DNA of 64,000 bases from Pleurostoma richardsiae (lineage: Eukaryota > Ascomycota > Sordariomycetes > Calosphaeriales > Pleurostomataceae). This document shows positions 22,412 to 32,398 of this stretch, piece after piece. Position 1 is the stretch's first letter. Each line of letters begins with the position of its first letter. The notes below the pieces were generated by a model, which was not told the DNA's origin, did no database searches, and was given only the letters and a program-made list of their open reading frames with translations. The position numbers and the translations under genes were made by a program. The DNA is taken from contig JANBVO010000002.1 of assembly GCA_030052745.1 (NCBI GenBank), forward strand, positions 1,612,001-1,676,000, given 5' to 3'.

Positions 22412-25249
22412 TTCTTCCCTGTTCAGACTCGGTAGATGGTGCACGAGGCTGCGAGACGCTGATAGTGTTGCACGGCTAGGAGGCCGTGCGAGAATCTCCG
22501 GCTCGGCAAACAGCTGCTCTGGAGGAGAAAAAGCAGGATGTTCTGAACGGGCGACAGAAGTCGGCCGACCGTAAGGTATATAGGAGGAGAGACCTGCGGG
22601 ACTGTGTCTGTCTGACTAGATGCCCCAATAGGCTAAATCGTCTGCGGAAGGCAATATATGCGATGTGTGTCGAGAGCGCGGGATGAACAGCCTGCAGGCT
22701 TCTCTAGGAGAGGCGAGCGACGCTGATATAACAAGAGGACTCTCAAGACACACGTCAGGCGGCTGGTGCTGCTGGTGCTCGTTCTATTTTCAAGGTCGAA
22801 TGTGGAGGAGACACGAGGCCAGGAGGACGGCGAGGGGTCAGTCAGATATATTGGAGAGTGACTTGCTCGGGTTTCAGCGCAGGTCGCAGAGGGTGGTGGT
22901 GGTGGCTTAGGCTGGCCTGTCTGAGATGGATGGATGGATGGATGGGATGGGATGTGGGGGACAGACAGCCAAGTGTCTCGACTGGCGCCGTGGGGAATGT
23001 GTCGTCTGCCGGGAGGATGAGATGGAGGAGAGGGGGATGTGTAGTACACGACCACAGTAAGAAATGTTGGAATGGTCGAGGTGCGTGAGAGTGAGAGATG
23101 GTGTGCGTGTGTTGTGAGAGAGGGAAGAAAAAACCACCAAGAGCGTGAGGTGAGGAAGACGACATAGAAATACAGACTAATCCCCCGCCTAGCCTGGCAG
23201 AGATAACATCGATCTTGGGCCGAAAGAATGGGATGGGGATGCTAGGCGGCGACGAGACAAGGCTCTGGATCTGGCCTTCTTCGCTCTTCTTCCCTCCCGC
23301 CTTATTTTTCTCTCTCGGTCCTAAAATGGCCGGCGTCATAGGTAGGCAGCCAAGCAGCCGTCGAGGAGGCGGGCGGCGGGCGTGGATGGGGAGACAAAGA
23401 GGGCCTGGCGTTCGGTATCTTCAGACGGGGTACAAGAGGAGTACTTGCCGGATCAGCGGCGCGGGCACCGCTTCAGGGTCCTCTCCAGGCACTCCCACAT
23501 GGCATTTTTCGCTGGAGTGCAGGGGCGGGCGCGTGCCTGGGGGTTCCCCGAGGTTTTCGTGGAGAGGCGCCTGGAGAAGGTACCGCTGAGGTACCCTCCA
23601 TTACCGAGTTGGGGCCGGATTTGGGCACTAACTGGTGCTGCTCCCCCACATCACTCAATCCATCCACCCACAGCCCACACGCGGCTTTCGGTCCTCCTCC
23701 ACACATTCACTGACTGGCCGGGCCTGTGCATGATGGATGTTGGATGCTGGAAGTTGGATGTTAGGCCTGTGCCGTTCCGCACACGTACTTTACCACATCA
23801 CCTCCTCCCGCCTCTTAACAGCCCAGCAGCCCTCGCTGCACCGCCGTAAGCAGTACCGTTACTGTCACAAGCTCTACGCTAAGGCTCGGTTGGCTGGTTG
23901 GTCTCTCTGCTAATGCCAGGTGCTTACGCTCCGTGCCATTCTGGTCTCTTGAGCATCAATCATGGCGGCAAGCAACGCAAGCCAGATCGTCCTGTCGAAC
24001 GAACATCTCTCCCTCGGACGCAAGGAGCAGAGGGATACCAGGAGGCATGATTGCTGCGATCAACTCAGACAGCCTTCCCCAATCTGGGCAATTTGTGTCA
24101 TGTCGGCACACGGCTGGCAGTCTAGCAGCTGGCGATGACGCTGCTTGATTCGGATGCTGCTTGAGCCAAGATCAACAACATGACGCAAACCGCAACTCGC
24201 TATTGCTCATCTCCTTCCCGGTTATGCTTTGCATACCGCCAGCTCAACTAACGTCCAGTGAAACCACCAACAAGCAACTACCTCGGAAGACGGTCGATCA
24301 CATTCGAACACCCTGTGCAGGAATACCGAGCCGAGCTTGGCGACCGGCAACATGGCATATCGCGTACCATACATACAGTAGTATCGTCAACTTTACGGAG
24401 GGACTTGCCCTGCTCCCCGCCAACCCCCTCGTCAGGCTAATACAGTACCTGGACGCTAGGTACGCTGGCATCTTCCGGAGTTTGACATGGAGGCGCTAGA
24501 TCCAAATGCCAACTGCACTTACAGTAGGAGCAAGGACTGGCCGCGGGTCAATTCGGAATTGAAAGGTGGACTCCGCAAGCTCGTGTCAATCGGAGAAGCT
24601 AAGGGAAGAGCACTGCACCGCCCATTGATTAATCAGAACTGGAGACCGCCCGAGAATAAGGCCATCCGACTTATCAAGGCCCGAATACGCACATGGCTTA
24701 GAGGTGCCGCCACAGGCTCGCAGAGCCCAAAGGAAAAAGACTCTTGTCGTTTGCGGAAGATAGAGACTCTCGGCCTCAATGGGCGAAATGATACCACTGC
24801 AGGTACCTTACCAGACGATGCAGATAAGGCTCGCTTGCTTCTGCATCTTCCCGAGATGGGCCAATTGGCGACCGGGGACTGACGTGCCAATCGGCCGAAC
24901 TTATTCCGGCGGGTCGCGCTAGGCTGGACTGGCTGAACTGGCTGGCCGGGTTGAGCGTCGCGCAAAATTTCGCCTCTAGACGCGGCGGAGCCTACGAGAC
25001 CGAGCTCGCCGTCTCGGTGTAATTCAGATTCTGCTGGCCGGCTACCAGAGAGGCAATCAACTTCGGGAATAGCCTGTCTCTCGAGGGCTGCAGGTTGCGT
25101 CAAGCGACCTCAGAAGCAGGACGAGCAGCCTTACCTAAGCCATCATACGATCTCGGCCACTCGAGCCCGTGATTGACGCCGGGCCACTGGCTTCCGCATA
25201 TGCTGCTACCTTATCGACGGACCTGTCCTTGCCGTAGCCGGAAGATGCA
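22412..25249. other. leader of the small minus-strand gene and intergenic DNA
   Basis: The left part (to about 23350) is C/T-rich on the minus strand, with agaggaggaga-type purine runs on plus. It probably holds promoter and leader of the small minus-strand gene. It contains a GGAT microsatellite. From 23400 to 25249 only short, overlapping open frames occur, including one of 131 codons at 24487-24882 with no recognisable content. No promoter or start-site motif of the downstream plus-strand gene could be identified with confidence. Confidence 0.4.
22924..22955 (+). repeat. (GGAT)n microsatellite
   Basis: Four to five tandem copies of ggat/gatg, followed by two ggatg pentamers, form a simple repeat. 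On the minus strand it reads ATCC and lies in the presumed leader of the small minus-strand gene. Confidence 0.8.
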
Positions 25250-26270
25250 ATGACGGAATCCCGGCCTTCTAGGTGGTTCAGCACCAGGATCCCTCCCCCA
25301 ATCCAGCGGCTCTTCGATAAGTTCCCACTGGTCACTTACCCTCCCAATGATCTCCCGGAAGGCTCTCCGGTAGGAGTGCCGGGCAGCCTGCCCACGCTGC
25401 ACGTCTTCATCCTCGAGGAAGATGCGCTCAAGGGCAGACCGAGCTTCAACCCGTCATGTCTGAAGTGGCAGGTTCGTCAGCTCCCGGATGCGTCTATACA
25501 GAAACAGAAACTACTGAAACTAACCAGCGTGCGAACCGCAGACTTTCCTCCGCATCGCCGGCGTCCGCGTCCGGCTCCTCCCCTCTAACAACCACGCCTC
25601 CCCCAGCGGCGCCCTCCCCTTCCTCCAGCCGGCCAGCACATCCCCGGATCCCGCCTCGCCGGCCCCGGCCTCGGCCCCCGTCCCCTCCACGAAGCTCTAC
25701 GACTACGCCCTCGCCCACGGCTCCTCCCCGCCGGGCCCCGAGCCCGCCTCCCGCCGCCTGGAGGCCTACCAGGCCCTCCTCGACCACCCGGTCCGCCGCG
25801 CCTGGCTGCACGCCCTGTACCTCGACCCCTCGCACGCCGACCTCCTCGCGCGGCTGTACGCCCGGCCCGCCTCGCGCTCGCGCCCCGTGCAGGCCGCGCT
25901 GCTGCACCAGCTGCGGCGGGCGGCGGCGGCGGAGATCGCCAAGGCGGACGTCGCCCCTAGCGGTAGTGGCGGCGCCGCTGTCGCCGTCGCGGAGGAGCAG
26001 CTGTACGCGCGGGCGGGCGAGGCGCTCGCGGCGCTGGAGGCGCTGCTGGGGGACGGGGGCGCGGAGTGGTTCTTCGGCAGCGCGGCGCCGACGCTGTTCG
26101 ACGCGGCGGTGTTCGCGTACACGCACCTGCTGCTGGGCGGCGCGGGGGTGGAATGGGGGCAGGACGGCAGCGGAGGCGGCAGCAGGCTGCGGGCGATGGT
26201 CAGAGATCTGCCCGGTCTGGTGGCGCACCGCGAGAGGATATGGGCGAGGTACTGGACCGACCTGGGGTGA
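25250..26270 (+). CDS. metaxin-like protein (GST-fold, Sam37/metaxin type)
   Basis: There are two exons, 25250-25471 and 25542-26270. The 70 bp intron begins GTTCGT and ends CGCAG, and phase 0 closes to give 316 residues. The junction reads NPSCLKWQTFLRIAGVRVRL, followed by LPSNNHASPSGALPFLQP, a conserved block of fungal metaxin-like proteins in the thioredoxin-like N-terminal domain. The C-terminal half is an alanine-rich helical GST_C-type domain ending ...RERIWARYWTDLG. Metaxins and Sam37 sit on the mitochondrial outer membrane and help in beta-barrel assembly and import; here that role is inferred. No C-terminal membrane anchor is seen. Exon 2 is extremely GC-rich in third positions compared with exon 1. 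The start is the first ATG in frame; a further upstream exon is possible. Confidence 0.78.
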
Positions 26271-27417
26271 CCTGAGAGAACGGGCGCTAGGATATCCCAC
26301 GCGAGGGGGCGTGTTGCAAAAATTTGTATGACTATGCAAAAGTCCGGCATGGTGGATGAGCTTCGAGCTCCTCTACGTAGTGGACGAAGCCCTGTATAAA
26401 ACAGAGGGGAACGTTCCTGACCGGTCTAATACTACACTCTGAAGCAAACTCTGAAGATATTGAAAGGTGACTTCATTCACTATGCCTGCCCGCTGAGGCG
26501 GCTCTATTGTGCCAGCTAGCTACTCCAGTGCCATGCCAGGACAACTCATCACCCGCCCTGGCCGGTGGAAAACATGAACAAAGCGCTGTCAATCCGATCC
26601 CGGTGCCCCCTATGCCCTATGCCGACCCTTATCCCGCGCAGAGATGTAGCTGCTCTCAGTCCGGCTGATGACGACGTCGGAGATCCCTGCCTGTCTGCCT
26701 GCCCGCCTGTCTGCCTCGCTGAGGGGCGAGGGAGCGCATGCCTGGGGGATCATGATGGCGAAAGGCGGAAAAGGGGAAGATTGGGTTGGAAATGGCGTGT
26801 GTACGGGGGAAGAGAGAACAAAGAGAGATCTAAAGCCCTGGTCCGCAAGAGCAAAAACTGAGGAGAGTTTGACGAGGAGATGGGGGGGATGAAAACAGAG
26901 ACCGGGCATCCATCCAACTGCCGGGAACACAAAACGAAAAACAAGACTCGGATCCCCTCCCCTCCCCTATTCCCGCTGATGCAGGTGAAGAACGAAGTCC
27001 GACGCCGCTGGACTGAAAATAGAGAATATCGAAGATGAACCCCTCCAGGCGACTCTGTGATGTCGCTGCTTCCCGGCTGGGCTGGCGGAGCCGGGTCGTT
27101 CTGTCTCCTTGCCTGCCATACCTCCTAACGTAGTCTGCGGGCAAGTGCGCGCTCGGATAGGAGCCGGGAGACGGAATGGCGACCAGAGCTGCTAAGGGAT
27201 ATTTAGACTGATTAAACCGGGGTGGGCAGAGGGACCAGGTGAAGCGTGACGCACTGTCACGCGCCCTGCTCGCGGCGGCCTGCAGTAGATACAAGAGCAA
27301 ACCAGTGGCCTCTGGAACCAACGCCAATATGTGCAAGGACCGAGCGGGAAGGGAAGAAGTGGAGACGGCGGCCGAGACTCGGACGGAGAAGTCTTCCAAG
27401 GTACCGGATGAGATATC
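26271..27417. other. convergent intergenic region (metaxin-like / Vid30)
   Basis: It lies between the 3' ends of two convergent genes, so it should hold only their untranslated tails and polyadenylation signals. A degenerate run of CCTGCCTGTCTG-type units occurs at about 26690-26722. Several short frames exist on both strands, none with recognisable features. Confidence 0.5.
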
Positions 27418-29978
27418 CTAAAATGGCTGGCTCTTGGGGATGTCATCGATGACGCTCTGTATCGTGACGAACGCGCCCGGCCCACCGTCCTGTCGGAGGT
27501 CCTCGAGCAGCACGCTCGTCTGCGCGTAGACGTTCTCTAGCGCAGCGCGTGATGACTTGCCAAGCGATTCTTCAAATCCCAGTTAGTATTTCGTCTCGCA
27601 GTGTGCTATAGCAAGAGGAGGGGAACTCACGTAGGATAGCCGAGTTCAGCTCCTCCGCAACAGCGACCCGGCCCTTGCGGTCAAGGAGGTGTGAGACCTC
27701 CTTCTCCTTCAGCGGGTTCTGGTACGCCATGAGCGCGAAGATCTCGTCGAGCGCCTTGCTAACCTCCCGCCGGGGGTCATCGTTGAATTCGGCCCGCAGC
27801 GCCTGGCCGTACGCCAGCGTCTCTTGCGTCAGGTCGCCCAGCTCGGCCTGGTCGTCTGCGTCCATCTTCTCCTCCCACGCGGCGCTGTCCTCATCCAGCT
27901 CCATGTCCTCAACGGCCCCTCCGTTGAAATGGCCGTTGCTCCGCTTCTCGTCGAGGATAGTCAACTCCGCTTCGCGGCGGATCATCTCAATGAACTTGCG
28001 GCACCGGAGACGGAAATAGACCTGCTCATTGTCCTTCAACACCTGCGGATAGTAGGCGTTTGTAAACTTCAGTGCTCGGTCGATATCGCCCTCTAAGATC
28101 GCTCTCCTGATCCCTGCAGCGAAAATTAGACATCTAGAAAGTCACGCTTGGTTATGAGGATGATGCTTACTTTGACGATTGTTGGCATCTTCATCATCTG
28201 TGATGTTTACGCCTTCAATGTCTTCATTCGGGTCTAAGCTGAGAGCTTTCTTCTGAGACTGTATCTCTTCAGCGAATGCCCGTGCTGTCTCAACGTATCC
28301 GTCATGTTGCAAGAATTGGAGGACCTGAGGTTCGATTAGTCGAAACACGCGAAGAGTCTGTGGTGGATGGAGCATACTAATGACTGGATGAGCTCGGTTT
28401 CATCCAGCGGTGGTGCCAGGTTTTTCGTGCTGTCCCGGTAAGTATCTTATTTGAGATGGCTTGCAAGGAAGATAGACTTACTTTGACTTGTTGATCTCGT
28501 TGCGGATCCGTTCCGTTTCCGCCTTTGGGAGGGTTGAAGGTTAGCGACTGTGTTCGAAGGGGTTTCATGATGCCACCGGTGATCGAGGTCAAACTGGCGC
28601 GAAATATAATGATCAATATGAAGAAAAGGCTTGACATACCTTCATCATGCCGTCAATATCAAACACGAATGGTGTCTGGCCAAAGTTCGCTCGAATGTGC
28701 TCGCCGTTCTTCTTGAGGCCAACCGAGGGATACAGCTCGCCCTTGACTTCCCGAAAGGCGTTTCCTAGATGCCGTTTATCAGCATCATGTACGTGCGGGA
28801 TGAAAGGCCTGAGTGGGAAGACTCGAGAAAGGGGATTTGTATCTGCCTCGGAGAAGAGAACGTACCAAGATAGGCACCATTCTTCGTGAAAAAGGCACAT
28901 CCGGTCCGGAAGTTGATGCCGCATCCAATCACGTCGCCGGTGGTGAATGTTGGGCCGTAGTGCTTGCCGACGTTCTGTGAGGCGAAGCAGTGGCCGTCAT
29001 CTCCATGATATCCCCAAGACTCGGGCTCCCAGCCGGGCGCACGTGATAATGCCACGTTCTTGCTCGAGAAGCCGATACCAATCGTGGTGCTGTGCACTTG
29101 CTGTCAGTCCCGATGATCTACGAGGAAATATTACAACGTTGGTTGGGTGGGAAGAAGACCTACTCATCTCGCTTTCGGGATAATATCGTCACCTCGTAGT
29201 AGTAGATGCCACACTGGGGCGGCATGGGATGATCTGCCCGGATCGAACATGCCTCGTGATCCCGCTCGCTCGAAGTCCGTATGCCGGTGTACTTGACCTC
29301 CTGGCCGTCGGAGAGGACATCCAGACCGCCCCACTTGTCATCCTTGTTCCATCTCGACGGCAGTGGGCTAACGGCACTGTCCTCCTCGAAGTTGGGCGGC
29401 TTCTCAATCAGATCGAACGTCACGCCCCGGTGCGAAGGCGGTGCCACCTTGCTGCCGTGGAGGCTGAGACTGCTCCCGCTGCTCGAGAGGCCCGCGGCCG
29501 GCGTCTGGGTCGATGCTTGCGTCTCCTTTTGTGCCTGTAGCTTTGCCCTGTGCGCCTCTTCCAGCTTCTGCAAATATGAGGAACCCCTCAGATATGACGG
29601 CGTGAAGAAACCGCTGGTAATCGTGGGGATCGGGACGGTCGAGCTCTCGGCGGCAGCTCGCTGCATGAACATGTCGAACGCTCTGGAGAAAGACGGCAGC
29701 TGGCTCCTCGGCTGGTAGAACCTGGCCCCCGAACCGTTCTGGTCCGAACCGTTCCGAGTCATGTCGATGTCCCGGCTTCGAGTGGAGTAATGGTGGCCTA
29801 TATCGGCCGGGTCAACCGGGTTCAGCAGGTGAGAGAAGGCGCCGGATCGAAGGGAGTGTTGGGCGGGGATCGCTCCGGAGGCGACGGAGGCATAAGACGA
29901 TCGGCGCTGGCCAAGCCCTGGCAGCCCAGACGGTTCTGGAATGAAGCCGGACGGGCCATGCTGGAAGGGGTTCGTCAT
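27418..29978 (-). CDS. vid30: GID/CTLH ubiquitin-ligase subunit Vid30/Gid1 (RanBPM-like)
   Basis: Eight minus-strand exons: 29978-29164, 29089-28866, 28764-28640, 28522-28482, 28429-28378, 28324-28171, 28113-27631 and 27569-27418. Every phase closes, giving 681 residues. The N-terminal 200 residues are Ser-rich (PFQHGPSGFIPEPSGLPGLG). A SPRY domain follows (YYYEVTILSRK, then TTIGIGFSSKN, then ELYPSVGLKKNGEHIRANFG), then LisH (LVLQFLQHDGYVETARAFAE), CTLH (RRAILEGDIDRALKFTNAYY) and CRA. This SPRY-LisH-CTLH-CRA order is diagnostic of Vid30/Gid1 and RanBP9/10. In yeast the GID E3 complex degrades gluconeogenic enzymes through Pro/N-degrons, and Gid1 is a scaffold and substrate-receptor platform; this is family knowledge. 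It is the most intron-rich gene of the window, and its first exon carries the long non-conserved part. Confidence 0.93.
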
Positions 29979-31501
29979 GGTGAGGAGGGAGGAGGAGGGG
30001 TCGATGCGGTGCTGGTGAGGTCGAGGGAGGGGTCGTCGCCGCCGCCGGTCAAATGCAAGTCCCGGGGCAAGTTAGAAGCCTGCCCGGGGGCTTGGAATGT
30101 GGTCGTAAAGCCGATTGTCCGCTGATCCAGCAGGTTGAGAGGTTGTTTCTGAAGTGTCGTTGCCGATCGTCAAGGCGGAGTTCGTCTAACCGGTGTGTAC
30201 GGGATCACCAGGAGCTCCAGCAGCAGTAGTGCCGTCAATGCTGGAGATGTCATAGACTTGGCGAGGTTCCTGCGGTCCCGCGCGGTAAGTGACGGCCTGT
30301 CCGCAGAGAATAGAAGCTGCCTGGTCCTGCGAAACAGTCACCAGCAGCGTGATTCGGCTTGTGAATGACGAGTACGCACGAGGGGACCGGTGCGGAATGC
30401 TAGTCGATGTTGTTGCTGCTAATCACGAGGTCGGGAGTTGTCGCATGCATCACTTGGGGTCAGTCAGGACGGGCCAGGTAGGTGACTTGGATCCGCCCGT
30501 GACATAGGCGCTAGCGTGCCGGCGGTGGACTGCACAGTGAGTTGCGGGGGGGCAAAACACCTGGGAACCCGAGTGGAGTAGCTGCTGCAGTGCGCTGTAA
30601 GAGGTGCAGATAACCCGCTGCGAGGGACTGGCAGACGCTATTGGGAAGCTGGAAGCTGGCTGGCAACCAAATCAACCCAGTCAAGACCAGCCACGGATTT
30701 ATGAGATGCCGCATAAGACGTGAGACACACTGGTAGGGTCAGGAATGTGCACGGTATGGCTTGCACAACTTCCCCTCTGGCCCAACGCCCCTCTAGTACC
30801 GACTCGTAAGGACGAGCAGCATTTTGTTCCCCCGTCTACAACAGCCGAGTATACTGTATGGAGTAGAAGTACCTAGATAGCCAGGTGGCGATGACCAAGG
30901 GTTCTGGAAGAGTAGATACAAGACATCTAAGGTGTTCAGAGGCGTTCGAAGTACCTTGAACGAGGATTGGTGCAGCGAGGTCAGCGTACGTGTTCTACCC
31001 GAGTAAGATCGCGAAGAGACATCCCAAGAGCTCAAGATCGCATATGTGTCAGCGTGCTGAGTCTGGTGATGATATGATGCCATCAGCAGCCTGGAGAGAG
31101 GTCGTTGGACTTTCCCAACATGTGATAATAAACAGCATCGGAACGATGTTGAAATGATGCTAGCCCAGCTCTATTGCGTGTTCTGCTTGGACTCTAAGCA
31201 ATCCATGTCAGAGAGATATAATACAGCCATGGCCGACTACTCTAGATGCCAAACCGGTGACGCTTTCGTAAAGCTCAATGGTAGAAAACCCCTGACGTGC
31301 CTGCCAGACGCCCGCTATGTGCCCAGAGATGACACAAACGACAAGACAAAACCAACCAGAACTGCCGTGTGACCTGAATACCGTCATCAACCCTTTTGAC
31401 AGACCAAAACTCCCAGTCCCCTGCCTGTACATGTCGCAAAGCCATTGTCAAGTATGATCTAGAAAGACAAGATGAGAAGTGTGGGAAATAGGCCGAACAG
31501 C
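29979..31501. other. promoter region of vid30 and 3' flank of ies4
   Basis: Both flanking genes run leftwards, so this 1.5 kb contains the vid30 promoter and leader on its left and the ies4 3' untranslated region on its right. A GTAC-type element (agaagtacctagatagccagg) lies near 30866. Nothing coding can be supported, and no repeat or RNA gene is evident. Confidence 0.45.
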
Positions 31502-32398
31502 TTAGGCGCCGGCGGTGATGGCCAGCGGGGCGGGAGAGCTGGCGGCCATGCTGGGAGCGCTCTGCATCTCGACGTCGCCACCGCTATTGCTGTTCTCGCT
31601 CTTCACCTGCTCATTCTCCTTGTTCTCCTTTGTGCTGCCCTCAGCAGAGGCCGAGGTCGAGCCCTCCTCCGTAGTGGACTCGGGCTGAGGCTTGGGTGGC
31701 GCTTTCCAGCGAGGTATCTCCCAGACGATGCCAGTGAAGCTCTTGAGCTGGAAGCCACCCTTGTTCCATTTGCGGCAGGGCTTTCCGGACCGGTCGAGGG
31801 CCCGAAGACCAGCGTTGATGGCTCCTTGGTTGGCCTTCGGACCGAGCTTGTGTCCGCCAGCACCATTGCCTCTAGGGTCGACAGTGCCGTCGTCCCTTGT
31901 TCCTGTTAGCCATGTTCTAGGTGCGAGCAAAGAGAGGAAAGGCGGTTGAGATACGGAGCGAAGGCACTTGGGAACTTACAGTCTCTGCTTTTTCTTGGGG
32001 CCTGGCTTGCCGCGTATCTTCATCTGCGGTTCTGACAGGCCGGAGCCATTTGCAGCTCCAGCCGATCGCTTAACACCCTTCTTCTTTGGTCCTTGTCCCT
32101 CGCCGGGAGGGCCCATCGCGGATGGGGCCGGCGTTCCATCTTCGGGGACAGGAGTCGCAGGGTCGGAGTTAGAGGCGTTCTCCGGAATGGATGCCGGTGC
32201 GGTAGGAAGGGTTGTTGAGGTCGCAGGCGATTCGTTGGACTCTTTCACTGGAGACTCCTCCTTGGCGACTTCTGGTGCAGGCTCAAGTATAGATCGCAGC
32301 TTGTCAGGTGAGACGGTCAGGGTCACGAGTCCGGGGGACTTGTTGGCCGACTTTCGTCTGTCCTTGGACGAAGCAGCGGGCTTGCTTGGCGGTGCCAT
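31502..32398 (-). CDS. ies4: INO80 chromatin-remodelling complex subunit Ies4
   Basis: Two minus-strand exons, 32398-31980 and 31895-31502, give 270 residues. The join reads KPGPKKKQRLDDGTVDPRGN. It requires the acceptor ACAAG; the upstream CAG seven bases away would shift the frame. The conserved Ies4 core follows: KLGPKANQGAINAGLRALDR, then SGKPCRKWNKGGFQLKSFTG. The N-terminal half is Ser/Pro/Lys-rich with GLVTLTVSPDKLRSILEP, and the tail is acidic and disordered. Ies4 is a small subunit of the INO80 nucleosome remodeller and in yeast is a phosphorylation target in the DNA-damage checkpoint. The start at 32398 (gccATGG) was preferred to an in-frame ATG 123 bases upstream at 32521 because the extra residues are low in complexity and the nearer context is better. 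Confidence 0.88.

Noticed and set aside
24487-24882. A 131-codon plus-strand frame
   Set aside because: It has a start codon and mixed composition but no recognisable fold, no splice context and no neighbour logic. Not enough to call a gene.
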